60,240 nt of DNA from an uncultured Oscillospiraceae bacterium (GCA_910585265.1 CAJUCA010000012.1:1-60240); one strand, 5' to 3'. Positions 32,669-40,901 are shown, counted from the stretch's first letter. Numbers and translations: made by a program. Notes: generated from the sequence alone by a model not told the origin.

Positions 32669-33061
32669 TCACAGCGGCTGGGGTGTGACAACCACCGGGC
32701 TGGCGGCGTCACCGTCCCCGTTGGCCGGCTGGGGCAGGGGCATCAGGGGCACGTTCTGCACCGTCTCCACTCCGGGGAACACCTGAAGCTGCTCAAAGGT
32801 GGCCAAGTAATAGTCCGGATGCTCCACCACCAGGGCATAGTCGGAGAAGGGGGCGGCCCCGCCGGGTTCCTCGCTGAGGGAGGGATCGGGGGCGGCCAGC
32901 TGGACGGGCTTGGTGGTGCCGCTGCTGTCGGTGGTCTGAATGGAGAGCACGTTCCGGCGGCCGTCCTCACTGGGGCCGGAGATGATCACGGTGGCTCCCG
33001 GGACGGGAAGCTGGGCCTGGGAGGTAAACGCGCGGACGGTTAAAGATCCGGTCTGGGGCAT
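32669..33061 (-). CDS. Small beta-sandwich (carboxypeptidase-regulatory-like) protein
   Basis: The 130-residue protein begins TGSLTVRAFTSQAQLPVPGATVIISG, the usual first strands of a carboxypeptidase-regulatory or SdrD-B-like domain, and goes on with YALVVEHPDYYLATFEQLQVFPGVETVQNV. Pro-rich sequence ends the chain. No signal peptide is present. ATG 33061 follows AAGGAGGAGTTGTCC. It leads a cluster with two peptidoglycan-binding proteins, so a structural role in the spore envelope is possible but unproved. Confidence 0.75.
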   Translation of the reverse strand: MPQTGSLTVRAFTSQAQLPVPGATVIISGPSEDGRRNVLSIQTTDSSGTTKPVQLAAPDPSLSEEPGGAAPFSDYALVVEHPDYYLATFEQLQVFPGVETVQNVPLMPLPQPANGDGDAASPVVVTPQPL

Positions 33062-33141
33062 GGACAACTCCTCCTTTTGGGGATTGGGGAAGCCTGCCAT
33101 AGGCGGGCCGTGTCCTGGGGCAGGCCCGGGCTTCCTTGCTT

Positions 33142-33168
33142 CAGCCTATGCGGAGGAGGGGAAAGGGT
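33142..33168 (-). promoter_or_regulatory. Possible sigma-K-like promoter of the peptidoglycan-binding cluster
   Basis: On the minus strand AC, 16 bases, then CATAGGCTG fits the late mother-cell consensus AC-N16/17-CATANNNTR, about 81 bases before the first gene. No sigma-A promoter of comparable quality is visible. Such short patterns also occur by chance. Confidence 0.3.
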
Positions 33169-33300
33169 GCGGCTTTTCAGAAAAAAACAGGGGATATCCC
33201 CGTTGAGATGGAAAATCAGCAAAATTTTTCTGCTTTTAATTTATCCGCCCCGGCACATAATGAAGGTCGGGGAAAGTGAAAAAAAGCAGGAGGCATAACG

Positions 33301-33714
33301 ATGAAACAGAGAAGGTTTGCTTTGGCAATGGCCCTTGTGTTTGTGCTGGCCCTGGCGGGCTGTTCCGCCAACCGGGAGGAAAGCTCCGCACCGGTGGAGC
33401 CCACCGACCATATCTCCGGCGGCGGTGTCCAGAACACGCCGGGCATGGGCGGGGCGGATCACAGCCCCGGCATGAACAGCGGGGACAGCGGCAACGATGC
33501 CATGGAGGGCGGCGGAGCCGGGGGCACCAATGATCAGAACAATGACGGCCTGCCCGACGGCTCCGCCGGAACCGGCGGCCAGGGCGGGGACAGTGTGATG
33601 GACGACATCGGCGACGCCGCGGGGGATCTGGCCCGGGGCGCGGGCGACGCAGTCCGCGATGCTGGGGACGCCATCGGCGACGCGGCCCGCGACGTTGGCC
33701 GGGCGGTGCGCTGA
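33301..33714 (+). CDS. Lipoprotein with low-complexity middle and repetitive amphipathic tail
   Basis: The 137-residue protein has a clear lipoprotein signal ending in LALAGC (Cys21). The middle is Gly, Asp, Asn and Ser rich and probably disordered. The last 38 residues are short repeats built on GDA and RDA (DDIGDAAGDLARGAG, then DAVRDAGDAIGDAARDVG), which would form an amphipathic helix with alternating Asp and Arg. An AGGAGG site precedes the ATG. It diverges from the peptidoglycan-binding cluster. I know no family; a membrane-tethered, wall-spanning role is plausible but inferred. Confidence 0.78.
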   Translation: MKQRRFALAMALVFVLALAGCSANREESSAPVEPTDHISGGGVQNTPGMGGADHSPGMNSGDSGNDAMEGGGAGGTNDQNNDGLPDGSAGTGGQGGDSVMDDIGDAAGDLARGAGDAVRDAGDAIGDAARDVGRAVR

Positions 33715-33722
33715 ACGAAATC

Positions 33723-33750
33723 AGGGCGGCCGGGAGTACCCGGCCGCCCT
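33723..33750. terminator. Strong hairpin between convergent genes
   Basis: A 12-bp stem (AGGGCGGCCGGG with CCCGGCCGCCCT) with a four-base loop lies between the lipoprotein gene and the end of the pyr operon. T-runs on either side are poor, so termination strength is uncertain. Confidence 0.6.
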
Positions 33751-33761
33751 GGCGTATTCTG

Positions 33762-34856
33762 TTACAGCTCCAAGCCGATGTATTGTTCCAGCGTGTCGGG
33801 CTGGCCGTCCGCTGGGGCGAAGCCGTGGGAAAGGCAGAAACTTCGGAGCCGCTGAAATTCCGGCGGGCAGGACAGCCGCAGGGTCTGCCGCCCCATGGCC
33901 CGGTAGGTGCACACCGCATGGCCCAAAAGCTGAACCGCCAGCCCTTTGCCCTGGAACTCCGGGGCCATCCACAGCAGGGTGATCCAGCCCGCGCCCTGAT
34001 CCGCCTCCTTGGCCCGGTCCATCTGGAGCACCCCGGCGGGACGCTCCCCCAGCAGGGACAGCAGGAGGCTGTCCGGCTCCCCCAGCAGGAAATTGTAGGG
34101 CTGTATGCCGGCCTCTGTGCAGGCGTTGAGATAAAGCTCCTCCTCCTGGGGCAGGATCAGGGAGCGGTGGCGCAGGGCGTTGCGCTCCATACCGGGGATA
34201 CCGGAGGCGGCATTGGACTGGGCGGCGGGATACCGCCACTGCTCAGAGGAGCCAAGGTGGCTGTCGTCGTTATAATACTCCACCTGAAATGTGCCGTTTT
34301 CCGCCATCAGCTTGGCCACTCCGGTGTTGTTGGACAGGGGAATCCGGCTCATGTCGGCGGCGTCCATGCCCAGGAAGGCGGACAGCGCGGCCCGGATGGC
34401 GCAGCCGTGGGACGCCACCGCCACCGTCTGCCCCGGGTGGGCGGCGGCGATGCGGGTCAGGGAGGCGGTCATCCGCTGGCGCACATGGGGGAAGGTCTCG
34501 CTGCCCTCAACCTGCCAGCCGGGGTCGCAGGCCAGAAAATCCGCCAGGCTGTCCCGGTGCTCGTGGAGAAGCTGGCCCCAGGGCACGTCCTCCCAGACGC
34601 CCGCGCCGATCTCCCGCAGGCCGGGATCCACCCGCAGGGTGAGCCCTCGGGGGCGGGAGACGGCCCCGGCGGTGGCCATGGCCCGGTAGAGGTCGCTGGA
34701 GTACGCCGCGTCAAAGTGGACGCCCTCGAACCGCTTTTCCAGGGCTTTGGCCTGCTCCCGGCCCTTCTGGGTGAGCAGGCCGTTGTGCCAGCTGTGACAG
34801 CGGCGGTAGAGATTGCCCTCCGCCTGCCCGTGGCGGATGAGATAGATGGTGGTCAT
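33762..34856 (-). CDS. Histidine phosphatase-GNAT acetyltransferase fusion
   Basis: The 364-residue protein joins two enzymes. Residues 1-200 are a phosphoglycerate-mutase-like histidine phosphatase with LIRHGQAE (His9), a downstream YSSDLYRAM box and the second His in VASHGCAIRAAL. Residues from about 230 form a GNAT acetyltransferase with the acetyl-CoA loop in APEFQGKGLAVQLLGHA. Substrates cannot be inferred. It lies 22 bases after pyrD on the same strand, so it is likely the last gene of the pyrimidine operon, which may hint at a nucleotide-related phosphatase. Confidence 0.87.
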   Translation of the reverse strand: MTTIYLIRHGQAEGNLYRRCHSWHNGLLTQKGREQAKALEKRFEGVHFDAAYSSDLYRAMATAGAVSRPRGLTLRVDPGLREIGAGVWEDVPWGQLLHEHRDSLADFLACDPGWQVEGSETFPHVRQRMTASLTRIAAAHPGQTVAVASHGCAIRAALSAFLGMDAADMSRIPLSNNTGVAKLMAENGTFQVEYYNDDSHLGSSEQWRYPAAQSNAASGIPGMERNALRHRSLILPQEEELYLNACTEAGIQPYNFLLGEPDSLLLSLLGERPAGVLQMDRAKEADQGAGWITLLWMAPEFQGKGLAVQLLGHAVCTYRAMGRQTLRLSCPPEFQRLRSFCLSHGFAPADGQPDTLEQYIGLEL

Positions 34857-34878
34857 GGCGGGTCTCCTTTCTGCGCTG

Positions 34879-35895
34879 TTACCAGGGCCGGACGCCGCCG
34901 GAAAGCTCCCGCACAGCGGACAGGCCCTGCCGGGCGGCGATCCCGGCCAGCCCGTCCCGCACCTTCAGCGGAGCGAAGGGATCGGCAAAGAGGGCGGTGC
35001 CCACCGCTACGGCGGAGGCTCCCGCCAGCATGAGCTGGGCGGCGTCCTCGCCAGTGGACACGCCGCCCATGCCCAGGATGGGGAGGCTGACGGCTCGGGA
35101 CACCTCCCACACCATCCGGACCGCCACAGGGAGGACGGCAGGACCGGACAGCCCGCCGGTGTTCATCTTCAAAATGGGGCGGCGGGTGTTCACGTCTATG
35201 CGCATTCCCCGCAGGGTGTTAATGAGGGAGAGGACGTCCGCGCCTCCGTCCGCGGCGGCCCGGGCGATCTCGGTGATGTCGGTGACATTGGGGGAGAGCT
35301 TCACCATCACGGGGACGGCGGCGTGGCGTTTGGCCTCCCGGGTGACCTCCGCCGCCAGATCGGGGCGGGTGCCGTAGGCCAGCCCGCCCGCCTTGACGTT
35401 GGGGCAGGAGATATTGACCTCGATCAGATCAACTCCGGCTTCGGACAGCTTCTCGCACATCACGCCGTACTCCTCTGGAGTATTGCCGGAGATGTTGGCG
35501 ATGATGGTCACATCGTGCTGGCGGAGGAAGGGCAATTCGTCCCGGATGAAGGCGTCCACGCCGGGATTTTGCAGCCCCACGGAATTGAGCATTCCCAGAG
35601 GGGTCTCGGCGATCCGGGGCGGGGGATTGCCCTCCCTTGGAGAAAGGGTTAAGCCTTTACAGCAAATGCCGCCCAGCTCGGACAGGTCAAAGAACTCCCC
35701 GTACTCCCGGCCAAAGCCGAAGGTGCCGGAGGCCGCCACCACCGGGTTTTTCAGCCGCACCCCCGCCAGCTCAACGGACTGGTCGATGTGGGAGGCGTCC
35801 GGCATCTCCGGGGCGGGGAAGGTCTGCCCCAGCTTGCAGCCGTTCCCGCTGCCGCCTATTACGGCCTCGGACAGATAAGCATCCTGTTCACGCAT
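34879..35895 (-). CDS. pyrD: Dihydroorotate dehydrogenase B, catalytic subunit
   Basis: The 338-residue protein has the FMN-binding TIM barrel of class 1B enzymes: VVAASGTFGFGREYG, GLTLSPREGNPPPR, IEVNISCPNVKAGG with the catalytic Cys, and ILGMGGVSTGEDAAQ near the phosphate site. It oxidises dihydroorotate to orotate, passing electrons through PyrK to NAD+. ATG 35895 overlaps the end of pyrK by eight bases and follows GGGAGG. This gives about 30 extra N-terminal residues over the usual 305; a later start at MPDASHIDQ is possible. It lies fourth in pyrC-pyrF-pyrK-pyrD. Confidence 0.94.
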   Translation of the reverse strand: MREQDAYLSEAVIGGSGNGCKLGQTFPAPEMPDASHIDQSVELAGVRLKNPVVAASGTFGFGREYGEFFDLSELGGICCKGLTLSPREGNPPPRIAETPLGMLNSVGLQNPGVDAFIRDELPFLRQHDVTIIANISGNTPEEYGVMCEKLSEAGVDLIEVNISCPNVKAGGLAYGTRPDLAAEVTREAKRHAAVPVMVKLSPNVTDITEIARAAADGGADVLSLINTLRGMRIDVNTRRPILKMNTGGLSGPAVLPVAVRMVWEVSRAVSLPILGMGGVSTGEDAAQLMLAGASAVAVGTALFADPFAPLKVRDGLAGIAARQGLSAVRELSGGVRPW

Positions 35896-36673
35896 CCCAG
35901 TCCACCTCCCTGGCGTCAAATACGGGGCCGTCCTTGCAGACGTGCTTGATGGAGCCGTCTTTCATCGGAAGGGCACAGCCCAGGCAGGCCCCCACACCGC
36001 AGGCCATCCGCTCCTCCATGGACACCTGGCAGGGAATGCCGAATTCCGCCGCCGCCTTGGCGACGCTTTTCAGCATGGGCTTGGGACCGCAGGCCAGAAC
36101 AGCTGTAAAGGAAGAATCCTTCGCAAGTACATCCCGCACTTGGGCGTCCACAAGGCCGTGGCGGCCCAGGCTTCCGTCGTCGGTGCAGAGATAGGTTTTC
36201 TCGCAGTGAACGGCAAAGCGGCTGATGACGGGGAGAAACGCCTTTGCCCCGGTGCGGAAGCCCAGCACCGCCGTGCGGGGCCAGCTCAGGCACTCCCCCA
36301 GCTCCAGCAGCGGCGGCACGCCGATGCCGCCCCCCACCAGCAGGTAGCGGCCCTCCTTAGACACGTCAAAGCCGTTGCCCAAGGGGCCGAGTACGTCCAG
36401 CTTTTCTCCCACCCTGCGCTGGGACAGCCAGCGGGTGCCCTCGCCCCGAACCTCGAAAATCAGGGCGGCGGTGTCCTCCGGATCGCCGCACTGGGTACGG
36501 GCCACGGAGATGGGGCGGCGGAGAAGCTGATTGTCCCCGCATTTGATATGTAAAAACTGCCCGCCCCGCAGACCGTGCTGCTCCACCAGCTTTCCGGCCT
36601 CTAGCACCATCCACCAGGTGTCGGCGTCCAGCTGGGTCATTTCCACAATCTTGCAAACCTGTTGAACCGGCAC
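35888..36673 (-). CDS. pyrK: Dihydroorotate dehydrogenase B, electron-transfer subunit
   Basis: The 261-residue protein has an N-terminal FAD domain (LLRRPISVAR), an NAD-binding domain (LLVGGGIGVPPLLEL, LACGPKPML) and a C-terminal [2Fe-2S] site with four Cys (CGVGACLGC and HVC). It links PyrD to NAD+. The start is read as GTG 36673, which follows AAGGAGGGGATCGGCT and lies 14 bases after the pyrF stop; the open frame upstream has no ribosome site. The end overlaps pyrD, in keeping with tight subunit coupling. Confidence 0.92.
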   Translation of the reverse strand: MPVQQVCKIVEMTQLDADTWWMVLEAGKLVEQHGLRGGQFLHIKCGDNQLLRRPISVARTQCGDPEDTAALIFEVRGEGTRWLSQRRVGEKLDVLGPLGNGFDVSKEGRYLLVGGGIGVPPLLELGECLSWPRTAVLGFRTGAKAFLPVISRFAVHCEKTYLCTDDGSLGRHGLVDAQVRDVLAKDSSFTAVLACGPKPMLKSVAKAAAEFGIPCQVSMEERMACGVGACLGCALPMKDGSIKHVCKDGPVFDAREVDWDA

Positions 36674-36687
36674 AGCCGATCCCCTCC

Positions 36688-37611
36688 TTATAATATGGTG
36701 ACGTACTGCTTGATTTCGTCCCGCATCTTCTCGGCGGCGGCCCGGGCGGCGTCCTGGTAGTCCGCGCCGTCCTTCCCGGTTTTCTGCCAGGCGCACATGA
36801 TGGAGCGGGAGGCGTTGACAATGGCCCCCCGGCCCAGCTCGTCAAAGGCGAAGCGCACATCGGCGGCGGTGCCGCCCTGGGCTCCGTAGCCGGGAACCAG
36901 GAAGAACACCTTGTCCAGGCGGTAGCGCAGCTCCTTGAGGACGGAGGGATGGGTGGCCCCCACCACCGCCCCCAGGGCCTGATAGTGGTACTTGCCCTCG
37001 GTGCCCTGGCCCCACCGCTGGATCAGGTCGCCCATCACAGTGTATACCAGCCGGTCCCCGGCCACAATGTCCTGAAGCTCCATGGAGGAGGGGTTGGAGG
37101 TCTTGGCCAGCACAAAGGCGCACTTGTCCCGCTCCGTGCAGTCCTTGAGGAAGGGCTTGACGGCGTCGGAGCCCATGTAGCCGTTCAAAGTCACGCAATC
37201 GGCGTCGAACACGGGGCAGGCCGTCCCGCCCACCTGGGAGGCTCCCAGCCACGCCTCGCTGTAGGCGGCGGCGGTGGTGCCGATGTCCCCCCGCTTTACG
37301 TCGGCGATGACGAACAGGTCCTTGGACTTGGCGTAGGCGATGACTTCCTCCAACGCCTTCATGCCCTGCCAGCCCAGCATCTCGAAATAGGCGGACTGGG
37401 GCTTGACGGCGGGCACCACATCGGCCAGGGCGTCGATGAGGCCCTGGTCAAATTCCAGCACCGCCAGGGCGGCGGCCTGTAAGGTTTCGCCGTGCAGGGC
37501 GGTGTACTTTTTTAGGATATGGGGCGGGACGTACTCCACGCGGGCGTCCAGTCCGGCCACGGTGGGGTTCTTTTTGGCCTTGATCTTGTCCTGTAAAACA
37601 TCGAATGACAT
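36688..37611 (-). CDS. pyrF: Orotidine 5'-phosphate decarboxylase, type 2
   Basis: The 307-residue protein is of the longer type 2 class. It has NPTVAGLDARVEYVP at the start, AVKPQSAYFEMLGWQG and the catalytic Asp-Lys-x-Asp equivalent in VIADVKRGDIGTTA. It makes UMP from OMP. It lies four bases after pyrC and 14 bases before pyrK. Cluster members pyrB, pyrE and pyrR are not in the window. Confidence 0.93.
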   Translation of the reverse strand: MSFDVLQDKIKAKKNPTVAGLDARVEYVPPHILKKYTALHGETLQAAALAVLEFDQGLIDALADVVPAVKPQSAYFEMLGWQGMKALEEVIAYAKSKDLFVIADVKRGDIGTTAAAYSEAWLGASQVGGTACPVFDADCVTLNGYMGSDAVKPFLKDCTERDKCAFVLAKTSNPSSMELQDIVAGDRLVYTVMGDLIQRWGQGTEGKYHYQALGAVVGATHPSVLKELRYRLDKVFFLVPGYGAQGGTAADVRFAFDELGRGAIVNASRSIMCAWQKTGKDGADYQDAARAAAEKMRDEIKQYVTIL

Positions 37612-37614
37612 GGT

Positions 37615-38889
37615 TTAACCCTCCTGATAGATGATGGTTCCCCGGGAAATGGTATATTTGACGCGCCCCCGCACGGTCCTGCCGTGGAAGGGGGTGTTGC
37701 GGCCCTTCGAAGCGAACTTGGTTTTGTCAATGATCCACTCCTGATCCGGGTCAAAGAGGATCAGGTCGGCGTCCCGGCCCGCTGCCAGCGTGCCCTTGTC
37801 CAGCCCCAGCAGGGCGGCGGGGGAGGCGGACATGAGGGCCAGCACCCGGGCCAACGGCAGCAGCCCCGTGTGGTACAGCCCGGTGAGGGCCAGGGCCAGG
37901 GAGGTCTCCAGCCCCACCATGCCGCTGGGGGCGTCGGGGAGGGGCTTGGACTTTTCCCCGGCGGTGTGGGGGGCGTGGTCGGTGACGATGGCGTCAATGG
38001 TGCCGTCCGCCAGCCCCGCCCGGATGCCGTCCACGTCCGCCTGGGTGCGCAGGGGCGGGTTGACGCGGGCCATGGTGCCCTGCCGCAGTATCTCGTCCTC
38101 GGTGAGGGTAAAGTATTGGGGGCAGGTCTCGCAGGTGACGTGGACGCCCCGGGCCTTGGCCTGCCGGACGATGTCCACCCCTTTGGCGGTGGAGATGTGG
38201 CAGATGTGGACATGGGCCCCGGTGTCCTCCGCCAGCATCACGTCCCGCATGATTTGCAGCTCCTCCGCCACGGCGGGGCGGCCGGGGAGGCCCAGCCTTC
38301 GGGACACCGCGCCCTCGTTGACGGCGTAGTTTTGAACCATGTCCCGGTCCTCGCAGTGATCCAGCAGGGGGAGATTCAGCCGCTTTGCCTCCAGCAGGGC
38401 CCGCCGGAGCAGGGCCAGATTCTGGATGGGCACCCCATCGTCGGTGAGGGCGGGGACGCCCGCCGCCTTCAGCGCAGCGAAGTCGGTGAGCTGTTCTCCC
38501 TTCTGCCCGAGGGTGACGGCCCCGGCGGGAAGGACGTTGATCCTGGTGGGGGCGGCCTTGTCCCGCACCAGCTGGACGACCTCCGGGCAGTCGGCGGCGG
38601 GGCGGGTGTTGGGCATGGCCACCAGGGTGGTGACACCGCCCCGGGCGGCGGCGGCGCAGCCGGTGGACACCGTCTCCTTGGCCTCAAAGCCCGGCTCCCT
38701 CAGATGGACGTGGATGTCCACCAGGCCGGGGGCGGCGGTCAGGCCGCCGGCATTCAGGATCTGGGCGTCAGGGGCGGCGAGATCCCGGCCCAGCCGGAGG
38801 ATCTTGCCGTCCTGGATGAGAAGGTCAAGGCGATCGTCTACGCCCTGGGCGGGGTCCACCACCCGCCCGCCTCGGATCAAAAGCTGCAA
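37615..38889 (-). CDS. pyrC: Dihydroorotase
   Basis: The 424-residue protein is a type I amidohydrolase: DIHVHLREPGFEAKE with the metal-binding His pair, a conserved Asp in ALTDDGVPIQN, His in LDHCEDRDM and CHISTAKG, and the catalytic Asp in IVTDHAPHT. It closes carbamoyl-aspartate to dihydroorotate. The start is taken as TTG 38889, nine bases after AGGAGG; an ATG eight codons earlier lies before the ribosome site and is unlikely. It is the first gene of the pyr operon. Confidence 0.93.
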   Translation of the reverse strand: MQLLIRGGRVVDPAQGVDDRLDLLIQDGKILRLGRDLAAPDAQILNAGGLTAAPGLVDIHVHLREPGFEAKETVSTGCAAAARGGVTTLVAMPNTRPAADCPEVVQLVRDKAAPTRINVLPAGAVTLGQKGEQLTDFAALKAAGVPALTDDGVPIQNLALLRRALLEAKRLNLPLLDHCEDRDMVQNYAVNEGAVSRRLGLPGRPAVAEELQIMRDVMLAEDTGAHVHICHISTAKGVDIVRQAKARGVHVTCETCPQYFTLTEDEILRQGTMARVNPPLRTQADVDGIRAGLADGTIDAIVTDHAPHTAGEKSKPLPDAPSGMVGLETSLALALTGLYHTGLLPLARVLALMSASPAALLGLDKGTLAAGRDADLILFDPDQEWIIDKTKFASKGRNTPFHGRTVRGRVKYTISRGTIIYQEG

Positions 38890-38921
38890 GGGCACATCCC
38901 TCCTATCGCACAATTGCCCAT

Positions 38922-38950
38922 ATTATACCGGATTCGAGCCGAAAACGCAA
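38922..38950 (-). promoter_or_regulatory. Promoter of the pyr operon
   Basis: TTGCGT (38950-38945) and TATAAT (38927-38922) are 17 bases apart on the minus strand. The leader would be only about 27 bases, too short for a PyrR-type attenuator. Confidence 0.75.
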
Positions 38951-38983
38951 CGGGCAGATGGAAAAATCCCGGATAGCGGGCAG

Positions 38984-39015
38984 AAAAAGGCGGGACCCCT
39001 CCCGGAGTCCCGCCT
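38984..39015 (-). terminator. Rho-independent terminator of rnpB
   Basis: A 9-bp stem (AGGCGGGAC with GTCCCGCCT) with further inner pairs is followed by five T on the minus strand, six bases after the rnpB 3' end. Confidence 0.85.
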
Positions 39016-39020
39016 GTGGT

Positions 39021-39375
39021 GCAAGTAAGCCTGTAAGCCGGGTTCTGTCATTTAAGACAGCCATCTATCTCGACGCGCCGTTGCCGACGCGCTCCAGCCG
39101 CCTCCTGGACACGGCCGGGCCAGCCTGTTGTGTCCCCACGGCGTTGCTCCGGATAGAGTTTACAGCAATGGTCGCTTTCACACGCCATTGGGTGAGCTCT
39201 TACCTCACCTTTCCACCTTGACTGGCAGGCGAAGGCCCGCCAGCAGACTATTTCTGTTGCACTTTTCCTGGGGTCGCCCCCGGCGGGTGTTACCCGTTAT
39301 CCTTGCCCTGTGGAGCCCGGACTTTCCTCACGGACGGCCTTTCGGCCTGGCCGCGCGGCTGTCCAGCTTGCTTGC
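39021..39375 (-). ncRNA. rnpB: RNase P RNA, bacterial type A
   Basis: On the minus strand the sequence shows the conserved rnpB core: GAGGAAAGTCCGGGCTCC near the 5' end, ACAGAAATA in the middle and ACAGAACCCGGCTTACAGGC near the 3' end. The 5' segment GCAAGCAAGC pairs with 3' GCTTACTTGC to form helix P1 with one mismatch, which sets the ends. Length of about 355 nt fits type A. It is the catalytic RNA that matures tRNA 5' ends. Its promoter and terminator are both visible. The few open frames on this stretch are chance. Confidence 0.95.
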
Positions 39376-39382
39376 GAAAATC

Positions 39383-39411
39383 ATTGTACTTCATCTTTGG
39401 GTGATTGTCAA
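39383..39411 (-). promoter_or_regulatory. Sigma-A promoter of rnpB
   Basis: TTGACA (39411-39406) and TACAAT (39388-39383) are 17 bases apart on the minus strand and place the transcript start at about 39376, exactly at the rnpB 5' end. Confidence 0.9.
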
Positions 39412-39433
39412 ATGGATTTGAATGGGGTATAAT
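39405..39433 (+). promoter_or_regulatory. Sigma-A promoter of the murD operon
   Basis: TTGTCA (39405-39410) and TATAAT (39428-39433) are 17 bases apart. Its -35 box overlaps the rnpB -35 box by five of six bases on the other strand. Confidence 0.8.
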
Positions 39434-39498
39434 ACCTCCATGCGTAAATTCTGCCTGCGGGCGGAAGCGGAGCGACGACTATGGAGGTGCGGCTCAAG

Positions 39499-40878
39499 AT
39501 GGAATCTGCGCTGAAGGAATATCTGGATCGGCTGAAGGGGAAGCGGGTGGCGGTGATCGGCCTGGGCGTGTCCAACACGCCGCTGGTGGAGCGGCTGCTG
39601 GACGCGGGCGTGTCAACGCTGGCCTGCGACAAGCGGGGGAGGGAGGAGTTCAACGGCCTCATCGAGTCCCTGGAACGCCGGGGGCTGGAGACCGCGCTGG
39701 GCCCGGACTACCTGGACCATCTGGAGGGGGCGGACGTGATCTTCCGCACCCCCGGCCTGCGGCCCGATGTGCCCCAGATCGCCCGGGCGGTGGAGGCGGG
39801 GGCCAAGCTCACCTCGGAGATGGAGGCGTTTTTGTCCCTGTGCCCCTGCCGGATCATCGCGGTGACCGGGTCGGACGGCAAGACCACCACCACCACCATC
39901 ATCGCCGGGATGCTGAAGGCGGCGGGCTACCGCACCTTTGTGGGGGGGAACATCGGCAACCCGCTGCTGTGCCGGGTGGACGAGATCCGGCCGGACGACA
40001 TGGTGGTGCTGGAGCTGTCCTCCTTCCAGCTGCTCACTATGAGGCAGAGCCCCAGCATCGCGGTGGTCACCAACCTGGCCCCCAATCATCTGGACGTGCA
40101 CCGGGATATGGAGGAGTACGTTGCCGCCAAGCGGAACGTCTTTGCCTACCAGGACGCCTGCGACAAGCTGGTGCTCAACGGGGACAACGAGATCACCGCC
40201 GGGTTCGCCCAGGAGGCCAGGGGGCAGGTGACCCTGTTCAGCCGGAAGAAAACGGTGGAGCACGGGGTATACTTAAAGGACGGGATGGTGATGTACTGCG
40301 GCCGCCCGGTGATCCATACGGAGGATATCCGCATACCCGGCCTGCACAATCTGGAGAACTACATGGCGGCCATCGCCGTGGTGGAGGAGCTGGTACCCGA
40401 CGAGGTGATCCGGGACTTTGCCCGCACCTTCGGCGGGGTGGAGCACCGGATCGAGCTGGTCCGGGAGCTGGACGGGGTGCGGTACTACAATGATTCCATC
40501 GCCTCCAGCCCCAGCCGGACTATCGCGGGGCTGCGGTCCTTTCCGGAAAAGGTGATTCTGATCGCCGGGGGCTATGACAAGCACATTCCCTACGACGAGC
40601 TGGGGCCGGAGGCTGTGAAGTCGGTGAAGGCCCTGCTGCTCACCGGGGACACGGCGGAGAAGATCAAGGCGGCGGTGCTGTCCGCGCCGGACTACCGGCC
40701 GGGGGCCCCGGAGCTTGTGGACTGCGGGGATTTGCGGGAGGCGGTGGACCGGGCGCGGGCCATGGCGGAGCCGGGGGACGTGGTGATCCTGTCCCCGGCC
40801 AGCGCGTCCTTCGACCGCTTCAAGAATTTCGCGGAGCGGGGGAACGCGTTCAAGGATTTGGTAAACGCGTTGGAATAA
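39499..40878 (+). CDS. murD: UDP-N-acetylmuramoylalanine--D-glutamate ligase
   Basis: The 459-residue enzyme has an N-terminal nucleotide-binding domain (VAVIGLGVSNTPLV), the Mur ligase P-loop in VTGSDGKTTTT, NIGNPLL, and VVTNLAPNHLDVH, with the C-terminal domain motif YYNDSIASSPSRT. It adds D-glutamate to UMA in cytoplasmic wall synthesis. ATG 39499 follows GGAGGTG; an ATG at 39481 lies before that site. Usually murD sits in the dcw cluster; here it instead leads a run of peptidase, sporulation and ligA genes. Confidence 0.95.
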   Translation: MESALKEYLDRLKGKRVAVIGLGVSNTPLVERLLDAGVSTLACDKRGREEFNGLIESLERRGLETALGPDYLDHLEGADVIFRTPGLRPDVPQIARAVEAGAKLTSEMEAFLSLCPCRIIAVTGSDGKTTTTTIIAGMLKAAGYRTFVGGNIGNPLLCRVDEIRPDDMVVLELSSFQLLTMRQSPSIAVVTNLAPNHLDVHRDMEEYVAAKRNVFAYQDACDKLVLNGDNEITAGFAQEARGQVTLFSRKKTVEHGVYLKDGMVMYCGRPVIHTEDIRIPGLHNLENYMAAIAVVEELVPDEVIRDFARTFGGVEHRIELVRELDGVRYYNDSIASSPSRTIAGLRSFPEKVILIAGGYDKHIPYDELGPEAVKSVKALLLTGDTAEKIKAAVLSAPDYRPGAPELVDCGDLREAVDRARAMAEPGDVVILSPASASFDRFKNFAERGNAFKDLVNALE

Positions 40879-40901
40879 GCAGGAAAAGGAGACTATCAGA
40901 C

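Noticed and set aside
33062..33300. Possible riboswitch or small RNA in the divergent spacer
   Set aside because: A GCAGGC/GCCTGC hairpin exists but no known riboswitch core could be recognised.
35638..36194. 185-codon plus-strand frame opposite pyrD and pyrK
   Set aside because: Arg/Pro-rich shadow without a start signal; the minus strand is the well-known pyr operon.
38958..39421. Small plus-strand frames in the rnpB region
   Set aside because: They lie on the antisense strand of a conserved structured RNA and have no ribosome sites.
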